DNA of 52,258 bases from Bacteroidota bacterium. Its GTDB lineage: Bacteria > Bacteroidota > Bacteroidia > Chitinophagales > Chitinophagaceae. The stretch spans positions 1-52,258 of the forward strand of contig JAFDYD010000023.1 of the NCBI GenBank assembly GCA_018267615.1, in the 5' to 3' direction. The notes beneath the pieces were generated by a model. The model worked only from the letters and a program-made list of their open reading frames with translations. It had not been told where the DNA came from and ran no database searches. Below are positions 16,161 through 24,231 of this stretch, piece by piece. Position 1 is the first letter of the stretch, and each line of letters begins with the position of its first letter. A program made the translations under genes and the position numbers.

Positions 16161-16419
16161 AAACAGATCACAACTGCATCAAACAAAAATCGAATTGCGG
16201 CTGCAGGAGCTGGAATTGGAGCAAGCACTTCATAAAGATTGGAAAGAGATCAAAGAAAAATTCGGAGCGGGAAGTGAATCACGTGATCAGTCAAAAACGC
16301 ACTGGCTGGTTAATGGGCTGAATGTCGCAGCATCGTCATTGACCCATAAAATATTGGAACGGGCAGAGAAAACGATTCAGAAAAAAATTTCACATGTTTT
16401 GGATAAGCGCGCGAAATGA
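16147..16419 (+). CDS. Small basic hypothetical protein, third gene of the YtxH-holin cluster
   Basis: 90 residues from the ATG at 16147. Helical and charged, with coiled-coil character (QTKIELRLQELELEQALHKD) and a C-terminal segment LTHKILERAEKTIQKKISHVL. No signal or membrane helix. It overlaps the holin-like gene, so expression is probably coupled. I do not recognise a family; co-occurrence with YtxH and holin-like proteins suggests a shared complex. Confidence 0.65.
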   Translation: MRKIKNRSQLHQTKIELRLQELELEQALHKDWKEIKEKFGAGSESRDQSKTHWLVNGLNVAASSLTHKILERAEKTIQKKISHVLDKRAK

Positions 16420-16450
16420 TTTCAAATTTTTCCCTTTGCTTCTTTGCTAG

Positions 16451-16538
16451 TATTTCGCGCAGAGCACGCAGAGAAAAGGAGTACGCAGAGAAATCACCCT
16501 CTGCGTACTCCTTTTCTCTGCGTGCTCTGCGCGAAATA
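16451..16538. repeat. A-type palindrome, perfect 40-bp arms
   Basis: The left arm 16451-16490 and right arm 16499-16538 are perfect reverse complements with an 8-nt loop. Words: TATTTCGCGCAGAGCACGC, AGAGAAAAGGAGTACGCAGAG. It lies between two convergent genes, 30 bp from each stop, so bidirectional termination is possible here. Confidence 0.95.
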
Positions 16539-16567
16539 TTATAAGAGATTCGCCTTCGAGATATTTT

Positions 16568-17848
16568 CTATAACGAATATTCCTTACTTCTGCTAACACC
16601 AAAACATGCAGCTTCCAATTGCTCGCGGTGTGCAGGGTGTGCAATTTTGATAAGCGCTTTTGCTCTTTCTTGTAAATTTTTCCCATACAAATTGGCGATC
16701 CCGAATTCAGTCACGATATAATGAACATTTGCCCTGGTTGTCACAACACCCGCGCCGGTTTTTAATGTGGCAACAATTTTACTTTGTCCGCCGGCTGTTG
16801 TAGAAGGCATTGCAATAATTGGTTTTCCGCCTTCCGATAACGATGCACCGCGTATAAAATCTATTTGTCCGCCTACTCCCGAATACATTTTTGTTCCGAT
16901 AGAATCAGCGCATACTTGTCCCGTTATATCCACTTCCAGCGCGCTATTGATCGCAGTTACTTTTGGATTTTGACGAATGACGTGTACGTCATTTACATAA
17001 GCGATGTCCAGCATTTCAACCATGGGATTATCATTTACAAAATCATACAAGCGTTTTGTTCCAAGCAAAAAACTGGACACGATTTTATATTTTCTTTTTT
17101 TCTTCATCTCCCCGGTTATCACACCGGATTCAATCAAATCGATCACGCCATCGGAAAACATTTCGGTATGAATCCCCAGGCGCTTATGCGAACTGAGCAT
17201 ACTCAGTACTGCATTGGGTATTTTGCCGATCCCCATTTGTAATGTGGCCCCGTCTTCGATGAGCGATGCAACATGCTCAGCGATTTTACGATTGAGCTCA
17301 TCCGGTGTTTCGATCGTTACGGTATGAATCGGATCGTTTACTTCCACCATCTTATCGATCTTACTGATATGGATAAGTCCATCACCGTAAGTCCGCGGCA
17401 TATTTGGATTTACCTGCGCAATAATATGACGCGCATTTTCCAAAACAGCAGGCGCAATATCCACCGAAGTACCGAGAGAACAATATCCATGCGCGTCGGG
17501 TAACGACACATGAATCAGCGCGTAGTCGATACCGATAATTTTTTTCCGAAACAGCGCCGGGATCTCACTGAGAAAAACAGGGATATAGTCGGCTCGTTTT
17601 TCCTGTACAGCTTTTCGAAGATTGGCGCCGATAAAAAAGCAATTGACTTTAAATATATCCTTGAATTCCGGGTTGGCATAAGGCGCAGCACCTTCTGTAT
17701 GCATTTGATAAATGGTGATATCGTGAAGTTGATGCGCCTTATTTACCAATTCATTAATCAATTGCTGCGGTGCTGCTGCAGCGGTTTGTATAAATAAATT
17801 ACTTCCGGGTTTGATGATGCTGATCGCGTCGCCGATGGTTGAATACAT
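16568..17848 (-). CDS. Acetyl-CoA hydrolase/transferase family protein (4-hydroxybutyrate CoA-transferase type)
   Basis: 426 residues, cytoplasmic. Class I CoA-transferase with two alpha/beta halves. The segment FSDGVIDLIESGVITG around residue 230 contains the likely glutamate nucleophile. The C-terminal SGVGGQIDFIRGASLSEGGKPIIAMPSTT is the conserved CoA-binding part of the Cat1/AbfT/AarC branch. Likely reaction: transfer of CoA between acetyl-CoA and a carboxylate (such as 4-hydroxybutyrate or succinate) or hydrolysis. Such enzymes serve in fermentation or acetate metabolism. It is 63 bp downstream of the universal stress gene, in the same direction and perhaps cotranscribed. Confidence 0.88.
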   Translation of the reverse strand: MYSTIGDAISIIKPGSNLFIQTAAAAPQQLINELVNKAHQLHDITIYQMHTEGAAPYANPEFKDIFKVNCFFIGANLRKAVQEKRADYIPVFLSEIPALFRKKIIGIDYALIHVSLPDAHGYCSLGTSVDIAPAVLENARHIIAQVNPNMPRTYGDGLIHISKIDKMVEVNDPIHTVTIETPDELNRKIAEHVASLIEDGATLQMGIGKIPNAVLSMLSSHKRLGIHTEMFSDGVIDLIESGVITGEMKKKRKYKIVSSFLLGTKRLYDFVNDNPMVEMLDIAYVNDVHVIRQNPKVTAINSALEVDITGQVCADSIGTKMYSGVGGQIDFIRGASLSEGGKPIIAMPSTTAGGQSKIVATLKTGAGVVTTRANVHYIVTEFGIANLYGKNLQERAKALIKIAHPAHREQLEAACFGVSRSKEYSL

Positions 17849-17911
17849 TTTAAATGAATTGACTTATTTGCAGACGATTTTTTCTGACATTGAAATTTGA
17901 ATCCTGTGATT

Positions 17912-18733
17912 TTAAACAGTGTGCGCGATAAAAATCGGACATGTACTATCACGGATGATCCCGTCTGTAAAACTCTGTTTTAGTAAATTAGAGATCGTAG
18001 ATCTTGAATAGGAACCGGTAATCAACATTACGTTTCTTTTTTCCTCCAGCCAGGTCGCGAAATATTTATTCTCGAAGTTTAATTTTCTTTCCGCGAGGCA
18101 GTCGAAATGTGCCGATGCATATTCTTTTAACAGGTCAATATCAGGGATGTCGGACTTCTTATCATTTTTTATGTAAACAATTTCGCAAGGTAAATCGGCG
18201 AAATCCGGCAGGAGATTCGTCAATTGTTTCAAAGCAAACATACTTTCTTTCTTGCCGTCGTAAGCGATCGCCAGCCTGCTGATATTTTCAAATGCTTCGG
18301 GAACTACAATTACAGGGCATTCGGAGAAATGAAGGACCTCCTCTAAAAAATAATTCGGCCGGCCGGTAAAAAAACTGGAAGAGAAAAATTGCTCGCCTAT
18401 TATAACGAGATCGGCAAACCTGCTTTCTTTTGCAAACCGGTCCTTATCCCATACCTCTTCTTTTTCATCCACGCGGAACCTAATTCCCCGATTTTCGCAT
18501 TGATGCATAAATTGTTCTTTACTTTCTTTCAACGCTTTCACTTCCTCCAGCCTGTCCACGACATACAAAGGCGGAGTGGGGGGAAAACCGACAGGCAGCA
18601 CCTGCTCAAAACCGATTGGGGAATAAAATATGCCCTTCACAAGAAAGTGCTCGCTTTCATGAAGAAGCCTCACAAAACGCATCGCGCCTTTGGGGAAATT
18701 CTCAGCATCAGATAAGAAAAGTATTTTTTTCAT
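17912..18733 (-). CDS. Universal stress protein (UspA family)
   Basis: 273 residues from the ATG at 18733 (MKKILFLSD). An extended reading to 18808 would run through the promoter and is rejected. It has two tandem Usp-like halves. The C-terminal half keeps the pattern LITGSYSRSTISNLLKQSF...CPIFIAH, which resembles the ATP-binding G-x2-G-x9-G(S/T) region in a relaxed form. Cytoplasmic; proteins of this family support survival in growth arrest or anoxia. The promoter has a Crp/Fnr-like box at the same distance as ric. Confidence 0.85.
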   Translation of the reverse strand: MKKILFLSDAENFPKGAMRFVRLLHESEHFLVKGIFYSPIGFEQVLPVGFPPTPPLYVVDRLEEVKALKESKEQFMHQCENRGIRFRVDEKEEVWDKDRFAKESRFADLVIIGEQFFSSSFFTGRPNYFLEEVLHFSECPVIVVPEAFENISRLAIAYDGKKESMFALKQLTNLLPDFADLPCEIVYIKNDKKSDIPDIDLLKEYASAHFDCLAERKLNFENKYFATWLEEKRNVMLITGSYSRSTISNLLKQSFTDGIIRDSTCPIFIAHTV

Positions 18734-18754
18734 GATATTTTTTATTTTGAGAGG

Positions 18755-18798
18755 TAAAAATACAAGTGAAAAGAAACCGGGAAAATGAGTTATTTCAT
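18755..18798 (-). promoter_or_regulatory. Promoter of the Usp gene with a Crp/Fnr-like box
   Basis: The dyad on the plus strand is ATGAG-TTAT-TTCAT (18785-18798). After exactly 22 bp comes the minus-strand -7 box TATTTTTA (18762 to 18755), one base off TAnnTTTG. The start codon is at 18733. Confidence 0.5.
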
Positions 18799-18806
18799 AA
18801 GGGAGC

Positions 18807-19005
18807 ATGATAGTAGTCAGTCTGAACCGGGATTGTGAACGATTTTACTGATTCGGCTGAGCGTGAGAAGTGAAACGTGAGACGTGAAAAGTCAGACATC
18901 AAACGTTAAAAAATAAACCACGCATATTTGTCGTTTCACGTCTCACGTCTCACGCTCAGCCGAATCAGTAAAATCGTTTAAAATCCTGGTTCAGACAACT
19001 ATCAT
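18807..19005. repeat. Nested composite palindrome with GTCTGAACC termini and a CGTGAGACGTGAAACG core
   Basis: Arms of about 75-80 bp. Outer layer: ATGATAG, then AGTCTGAACCGGGATT, paired with AATCCTGGTTCAGACA and CTATCAT. Middle layer: GATTTTACTGATTCGGCTGAGC with its complement. Inner layer: GTGAGAAGTGAAACGTGAGACG words like those at 3458. It lies between the divergent promoters of the Usp and CHAD genes, so it is not a terminator of either. Confidence 0.9.
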
Positions 19006-19013
19006 CACCTCAA

Positions 19014-19057
19014 ATGATCCTTGTCAGTTTATCCGGCATCCATTTTGATTTCTTTTG
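19014..19057 (+). promoter_or_regulatory. Promoter of the CHAD gene with a Crp/Fnr-like box
   Basis: ATGAT-CCTT-GTCAG (19014-19027, TGA-N6-TCA core intact) is followed after exactly 22 bp by TTCTTTTG (19050-19057), one base off TAnnTTTG. The ATG at 19071 would then have a short leader. Confidence 0.5.
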
Positions 19058-19070
19058 CATATTGACGGAC

Positions 19071-19922
19071 ATGAAGCGAAAAGACATCACCGATATTATT
19101 AAGAAAAGGTTCCAAAAACTGAATTCGATTTCAGCGGACATTCTTGTCAGTTTTAAATCAGAGGATATTCATCAATTTAGAGTGCAGGCAAAAAAACTTT
19201 TCTCATTATTGAGGTTGATGAAAGCTGGCTCAAAGCATCTTTCTTCGTGGAAGATGCCGAAGCGATTGAAGGAATTTTATAAAGTGTTAGGTGTGATTCG
19301 TGTTTCCCAAATTCAACAGGAAAAAATAAAGAGAATTGCGAGACAGGAAAATGAAGCTCCTCCAGCAACCTACCTCAACATGCTAAGAATGCAAGCCGCT
19401 TCTAATATGATCATAGCAGAGGACCTCATGAAGTATAAAAAGGATTTTAATAAAGAAAAAAAATCAATACTGAAAAAAATACCCGGCAAAATGTCTTCAG
19501 CATCTATAAAGAAATTTATTCAAAAGGAATTGGATCAACTGGACTTTTTATTGTCAACCCAAAAAACCGATGAGTCTTTACACAATGATCGTAAGCTTTT
19601 AAAGGACATACTTTTTACGCTTTCTTATGTTGGTAATAATATTGAATCGGTCCTTCCGCTATCACTCGCAAAAAATAATTATATCAAAGAAATGACAGAT
19701 TTGTTGGGTGAATTTCATGATCTATCCACCGGTTTGAATTTGCTGGACCCCGGTTCACTCGATAAAATCTACAATGAGAACGAACTCATTTTGCTAATGA
19801 ATATTAAGAAACAATGGGAAGAAGAAAGAGATAATTCCAGGCGGCAGATTTTTAATGAATTTGCGCAACTTCATTTAATGCGCGGAATGGTTTCCGAGCA
19901 ACTTGCTCCGGCATATTTTTAG
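19071..19922 (+). CDS. CHAD-domain protein
   Basis: 283 residues from the ATG at 19071; an earlier possible start (19014) lies in the promoter. All-helical protein with the CHAD signature: conserved basic/His motifs (HQFRVQAKKLFSLLRLM near residue 34, LGEFHDLSTGLNLL near residue 218) and many Lys/Arg. CHAD domains bind inorganic polyphosphate. There is no fused CYTH triphosphatase domain. With a Usp and CoA-transferase divergent from it and a cation ATPase downstream, a role in a starvation or low-oxygen response is plausible but inferred. Confidence 0.85.
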   Translation: MKRKDITDIIKKRFQKLNSISADILVSFKSEDIHQFRVQAKKLFSLLRLMKAGSKHLSSWKMPKRLKEFYKVLGVIRVSQIQQEKIKRIARQENEAPPATYLNMLRMQAASNMIIAEDLMKYKKDFNKEKKSILKKIPGKMSSASIKKFIQKELDQLDFLLSTQKTDESLHNDRKLLKDILFTLSYVGNNIESVLPLSLAKNNYIKEMTDLLGEFHDLSTGLNLLDPGSLDKIYNENELILLMNIKKQWEEERDNSRRQIFNEFAQLHLMRGMVSEQLAPAYF

Positions 19923-19927
19923 ATAAC

Positions 19928-20067
19928 TGTCTGAACCGCGATTTGTCTGAACTTGGATGTGTGAGATTATTGGGATAGATGAGATAGTGATGATTGATTA
20001 CTGATCACTATCTCATCTATCCCAATAATCTCACACATCCAAGTTCAGACAAATCCCGGTTCAGACA
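19928..20067. repeat. Near-perfect 64-bp inverted repeat with GTCTGAACC termini
   Basis: Arms 19928-19991 and 20004-20067 match at 63 of 64 positions, with a 12-nt loop. The terminal TGTCTGAACC is followed by a second internal GTCTGAACTTGG and the words GATTATTGGGATAGATGAG. It starts 6 bp after the CHAD stop. The remaining sequence up to the next repeat shows no credible gene. Confidence 0.95.
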
Positions 20068-20340
20068 ACTTGACTATTATCATCAATCCCTATGATTGCA
20101 GTAATCTACTGCTCTTTTTCCACTTAATATTTTTGCCTGCATCTAATATGGTCCCTCATGCCGATACAAACTGGTCATCAAAACTTCTTACAACTTTTGA
20201 TGAAATATGTACAGGTTATATTATTTTCCTCAATACTATCATATTTCGGTAAGAGTTTGTTCGTGCCACTGCTATTTGGCAACTTTAAATATTCTGTTGA
20301 ATCGAAATGAAGGCTATAGAGGATAGGGCGGAGGAACAGC

Positions 20341-20396
20341 GTGGAGAAACAGGGCGGAGAGCTAAGATTTATGCGCTCTTCGCCCTGTTTCCCCGC
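20341..20396. repeat. C-type imperfect palindrome (GGAGAAACAGGGCGGAGAGC)
   Basis: Arms 20341-20362 and 20375-20396 match at 19 of 22 positions. The same word family occurs at 33363-33422 and 46215-46294. It lies upstream of the P-type ATPase gene. Confidence 0.8.
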
Positions 20397-20440
20397 TCTA
20401 TTTTACCATCTTTATATTAAGTTTCGTCTTTTTAAACTCT

Positions 20441-22975
20441 ATGCAGGATCATATTTCTTATACGGATAAATTCTTTGGACTAAAAAAATCAGATGTTCCT
20501 TCGCTGATAAAACAATTCGGGAAAAATATTTTCAAGGCCGATAATCAGCGTGGCTACCTGCGCATGATATGGGATATTTTGACGGAGCCGATGTTCCTTA
20601 TGTTATTCGCTGCATGCTGTCTTTATTTTATCCTGGGTGAATCGAGCGAAGGTTTCCTAATGCTGGCAGCGATGTTTTTTGTTGCAGCGATCTCATTGTA
20701 CCAGGAAGTTAAAAGCTCCCGCGCGTTGTCCGCATTGAAACAATATACCGAACCAAAAATTACGGTAGTGCGCGATGGCGAGGAGCAAATTATTTTCTCC
20801 GAAGAATTGTTGCCCGGCGATGTGATGATATTGGAAGAAGGAAACAGAATTCCCGCTGATGCAGAGATATTGCAATCAAATGATCTGACTGTTAACGAAT
20901 CGATCATAACAGGCGAATCGATTCCCGTGGAGAAAAATGCAAACAAGGATTTTCATCAACTCTTGCAAGGAACAACCATTAATTCCGGCATGTGCTATGC
21001 AAAAGTTACGGCAACCGGAAACAGAACGATGCTGGGTAGGCTGGGAAAATCTATTGCTACGATCAATTCATCAAAAACATTATTGCAGCAGCAGATCGGG
21101 CGCTTTGTAAAAATCATGGCGGTTTTTGGTATCAGTGCATTTGCATTGATATGGTTGATCAATTATATAAATAGTGATGATATTGTTCAAAGCCTTTTAT
21201 TGGGACTCACACTTGCAATGTCTGCAGTGCCCGAAGAAATACCAGTCGCCTTTTCCTCGTTTATGGCGCTGGGTGCATCTCATATGGCAAAGCTTGGTAT
21301 TATCACGCGTCAGCCGCAAACCATAGAAAATCTTGGAGCCGTGAGTGTGATATGTTTGGATAAAACCGGTACCATCACAGAAAATAAAATGCAGGTAAAG
21401 GAAATCTTCGATTTTAGAAACAACCAATTCGAAGAAATCGTCGATCATGGTAAACCGGCTAATACTAACGTGCTGCAATATGCGCGTCTTGCAAGTGAGC
21501 TTGATCCTTTTGACGCGATGGAGAAGGCCATTGTCGAAGCATACCAATCCCAGGATGCTTCGCGCGCAAACTATGATTTTAGTATGATACATGAATATCC
21601 ATTGGAAGGTGTGCCACCGATGATGACGCATGTGTATTTCTCGGAAGGGAATCAATTGGTTGCAGCCAAAGGAGCGCCCGAAAGAATTCTTCGGGTTTGC
21701 AACTTGGATGATTTCACCAAACAAAAAATAGAAGAAATGATTAAGCAGATGACTTCATCCGGTTATCGTGTGCTGGGCGTTTGCAGTGTAGCAAATCATG
21801 TCGGCGATTTTCCGGAACGGCAGGATGATTTCAACTGGGAATTCGAAGGTTTGTTGGCTTTGTATGATTCTCCCAAGAAAAATGTAGAAAATGTTTTTCG
21901 AAAATGGTACGATGCAGGTATTGATATCAAACTCATCACAGGAGACTATGCAGAAACTGCCATGAATATCGCAACGCAGGCCGGTATCAATCACAATGGA
22001 AAATACATAACGGGTGCGGAAGTGATGCAGATGTCGATTGAAGAACTGCAGCAGACTGTAAAAAAAATAAGCATCTATGCCCGCATGTTCCCGGATGCGA
22101 AATTAAAAATCGTAGACGTTCTAAAAACAAGCGGTAATATTGTTGCAATGACTGGCGACGGAGTGAATGATGGCCCGGCGCTTAAGTCGGCCCAGATCGG
22201 TATTGCCATGGGCGATAAAGGAACTGAAATTGCAAAAGAAGCAGCGGATTTAATCATCACAGACGATGATCTCGATAAAATTACAAGCGCCATTCAGCAG
22301 GGAAGAAAAATTTACAGCAATCTTAAAAAAGCAATTCGCTATATCATTTCTATTCATATCCCGATCATTTTTACAGCATCAATGCCTTTATTATTAGGAT
22401 GGAAATTCCCAAATATCTTTACACCAATTCATATTATTTTCCTGGAATTAATTATGGGACCGACCTGTTCAATTTTTTATGAACGTGAACCGGTAGAGAA
22501 TAATATTATGAGAAAGCAGCCCAGGTCGCGGACGCAAAATATTTTTTCTTGGAACGAATTACTCGTAAGTATTATACAAGGTCTTATTATTATGCTGGGA
22601 ATACTTGGTCTCTATTATTATTTCATGCAAAAGGATTATCCTATTAAATATATCCGCACTATTGTCTTTACTACACTTATCTTAAGCAATATATTTCTGA
22701 CGCTGATCAACCGCTCATTCGAAGAAACTTTTAATAAAACCATACGTTATAAAAATTCGCTCGCTGGTTATGTGCTGCTCATTTCTGTCATTTTTTTGAG
22801 CTCGATTTATTTTATCAAGCCTTTACAAACAATTTTTGAGTTGACGAGTATTAGCTTCCTGCATTATTTTATTTGCATAGTCACCAGCATTATTTGTACG
22901 GCGTGGTTTGAATTGTATAAAGGACTGAGGAAAGAGACAACAAGCGTGGGATCGTCATTGCGTATTGAAGACTGA
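20441..22975 (+). CDS. P-type cation-transporting ATPase (P2, Ca2+-ATPase-like)
   Basis: 844 residues. The N-terminal cation-ATPase region is followed by the actuator domain with TGES (158-161), phosphorylation site D307 in CLDKTGTITEN, hinge GDGVNDGPALKSAQIGIAMG, and about ten transmembrane helices. The fourth helix has PEEIP (264-268) instead of the PEGL of classical Ca2+ pumps, and there is no CPx heavy-metal motif or N-terminal metal-binding domain. This fits the MgtA/Ca2+-ATPase COG; the transported ion (Ca2+, Mn2+ or another) is uncertain. Its stop is 5 bp from that of the convergent flavodoxin gene. Confidence 0.9.
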   Translation: MQDHISYTDKFFGLKKSDVPSLIKQFGKNIFKADNQRGYLRMIWDILTEPMFLMLFAACCLYFILGESSEGFLMLAAMFFVAAISLYQEVKSSRALSALKQYTEPKITVVRDGEEQIIFSEELLPGDVMILEEGNRIPADAEILQSNDLTVNESIITGESIPVEKNANKDFHQLLQGTTINSGMCYAKVTATGNRTMLGRLGKSIATINSSKTLLQQQIGRFVKIMAVFGISAFALIWLINYINSDDIVQSLLLGLTLAMSAVPEEIPVAFSSFMALGASHMAKLGIITRQPQTIENLGAVSVICLDKTGTITENKMQVKEIFDFRNNQFEEIVDHGKPANTNVLQYARLASELDPFDAMEKAIVEAYQSQDASRANYDFSMIHEYPLEGVPPMMTHVYFSEGNQLVAAKGAPERILRVCNLDDFTKQKIEEMIKQMTSSGYRVLGVCSVANHVGDFPERQDDFNWEFEGLLALYDSPKKNVENVFRKWYDAGIDIKLITGDYAETAMNIATQAGINHNGKYITGAEVMQMSIEELQQTVKKISIYARMFPDAKLKIVDVLKTSGNIVAMTGDGVNDGPALKSAQIGIAMGDKGTEIAKEAADLIITDDDLDKITSAIQQGRKIYSNLKKAIRYIISIHIPIIFTASMPLLLGWKFPNIFTPIHIIFLELIMGPTCSIFYEREPVENNIMRKQPRSRTQNIFSWNELLVSIIQGLIIMLGILGLYYYFMQKDYPIKYIRTIVFTTLILSNIFLTLINRSFEETFNKTIRYKNSLAGYVLLISVIFLSSIYFIKPLQTIFELTSISFLHYFICIVTSIICTAWFELYKGLRKETTSVGSSLRIED

Positions 22976-22980
22976 ATCGT

Positions 22981-23526
22981 TCAGTCGGAGATTCCTGTTT
23001 CCACCATTTTATTTTCCTTCGATATAAGATGGGAGATTGCTTCTTCCAAACTATCTAGATTTTCTTTTTTTACAGCATCGGTTCCAAATTGCATAATTTT
23101 CTTTTTCTCAGGATCTTTTTCAACAAATGCTGCCAGTTTAATCATTACCCGGTGTTGCCATGAAAGCATTTTGAGGTCCAGTCTTCCCGGGAGGAAGAAA
23201 ATTTCATGCTTATTCAAAAGAGAATCCGGAATATTATCTCTAAGTATTTGGTCTCGTCTTTCATTGTCGGTGGGAGCAGTGGCTCCCACGATAAAAAGGA
23301 ATAATATTTTTTCCTGCAATATGGCAACGTTCTTTCTTATCCAATCTGCCAGCAATAGTCTGCCGACATATGTAGAGCTGCCGATGACGATAAAATCATA
23401 CTTATCTAATTTTTCGGAATCGAGGTTATCGGCATTCATTACGGGCAATTTGAATTTTGAGCCGAGCCAATCGGCGTATTGCCGTGTGGCGCCGTATTTA
23501 CTTTTATATACAATGGCTCCTTTCAT
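22981..23526 (-). CDS. Flavodoxin-domain protein (HemG-like)
   Basis: 181 residues. N-terminal FMN phosphate-binding loop YKSKYGATRQYA (about 7-18), then VIGSSTYVGRLLLADWIRKN and a flavodoxin fold, as in menaquinone-dependent protoporphyrinogen oxidase (HemG) and related flavodoxins. HemG would oxidise protoporphyrinogen IX without O2, which would complement HemN at the start of the window. The relation is uncertain, since many such flavodoxins in Bacteroidota have no proven HemG activity. It is 49 bp downstream of the small membrane-protein gene, probably in one operon. Confidence 0.75.
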   Translation of the reverse strand: MKGAIVYKSKYGATRQYADWLGSKFKLPVMNADNLDSEKLDKYDFIVIGSSTYVGRLLLADWIRKNVAILQEKILFLFIVGATAPTDNERRDQILRDNIPDSLLNKHEIFFLPGRLDLKMLSWQHRVMIKLAAFVEKDPEKKKIMQFGTDAVKKENLDSLEEAISHLISKENKMVETGISD

Positions 23527-23575
23527 GATATGCCAATATTGGTTTTTGATATTGGATAGCAGCTACAAAATAAAT

Positions 23576-23929
23576 TTACCTGATAAAAAAGCTGGCGATG
23601 ACCACTGCAACATCAATCAAAGCAGCAAAAAAGAAAAATGGTATGGTGTACTTGGTCGGTAGTGCAGCGAGATTGGTGACAACAACAAAAACAAAGGCCG
23701 ACATAGCTGCAATAATCAAATTAAATGAAGCGCCGTTAAAAAGAATTGCGGCCATTGTACCCGGAAATAATACGGCTGACATTAGTGTTACCGAAATACC
23801 TACCCATGCAACATGGTTGATTTTATCTTCGCTTTCAGCCCACTGAAAAAAGCGGGTGATGACTGATGTGCGGCGTACTGCTTCGCGATGTTGATAAGAA
23901 CCGGTCTGATGTGAAATTGTGTATGACAT
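23576..23929 (-). CDS. Small membrane protein, 117 residues
   Basis: Starts at the ATG at 23929 (MSYTISHQ); a longer reading reaches into the repeat upstream and is rejected. After a polar 35-residue N-terminus there are three hydrophobic segments (about 38-58, 62-85, 93-115). No recognised family. The promoter carries a Crp/Fnr-like box, and the gene appears to lead an operon with the flavodoxin gene. Confidence 0.7.
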   Translation of the reverse strand: MSYTISHQTGSYQHREAVRRTSVITRFFQWAESEDKINHVAWVGISVTLMSAVLFPGTMAAILFNGASFNLIIAAMSAFVFVVVTNLAALPTKYTIPFFFFAALIDVAVVIASFFIR

Positions 23930-23947
23930 GATTTTGATTTTAATGAG

Positions 23948-23991
23948 CAAATTTTTAAAAAATACCCGCAAAAAATCATGACTTTGGTCAG
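23948..23991 (-). promoter_or_regulatory. Promoter of the small membrane-protein gene with a TGAC-N4-GTCA dyad
   Basis: The plus strand has ATGAC-TTTG-GTCAG (23978-23991), a perfect 12-bp palindrome TGAC-TTTG-GTCA apart from the spacer. Exactly 22 bp away on the minus strand is AAAATTTG (23955 to 23948), one base off TAnnTTTG and very like the ric -7 box. Confidence 0.45.
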
Positions 23992-24029
23992 GGTATACAA
24001 TGAAAAAAGTCAGTTTGAAATTCGGGAAG

Positions 24030-24112
24030 TATTTCGCGCAGAGCACGCAGAGAAAATGAGTACGCAGAGAGCCTCTGCGTACTCATTTTCTCTGCGTGCT
24101 CTGCGCGAAATA
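24030..24112. repeat. A-type palindrome, perfect 40-bp arms
   Basis: Arms 24030-24069 and 24073-24112 with a 3-nt loop. Identical to 16451-16538 except that AAAAGGAG becomes AAAATGAG on the left with the matching change on the right, so pairing is kept. It lies between two divergent genes. Confidence 0.95.
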
Positions 24113-24231
24113 TTTCTGAATTTGATGCATAACCGAATAAAATTGCATTTTTTATCGAAACGCAGGCTTTGTAAATTGCATAGAACAATTTTCACGATTC
24201 TGGTTCGCTCTTATCATTCAACATCTGATCC

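Noticed and set aside
20070..20252. Short 60-residue frame between CHAD and the P-type ATPase
   Set aside because: No recognisable domain, composition like non-coding DNA, and it begins inside the flank of a palindrome.
23930..24046. N-terminal extension of the small membrane protein up to 24046
   Set aside because: It runs through the promoter dyad and into an A-type palindrome; the residues are repeat-derived.
24000..24230. Overlapping short frames on both strands within A-type palindromes (also at 16447-16686, 27439-27815 and 27840-28031)
   Set aside because: They recur at every A-type copy with the same residues (RAEHAEK, SLRALRE, VLCAK) because the repeat is stop-poor; they are not genes.
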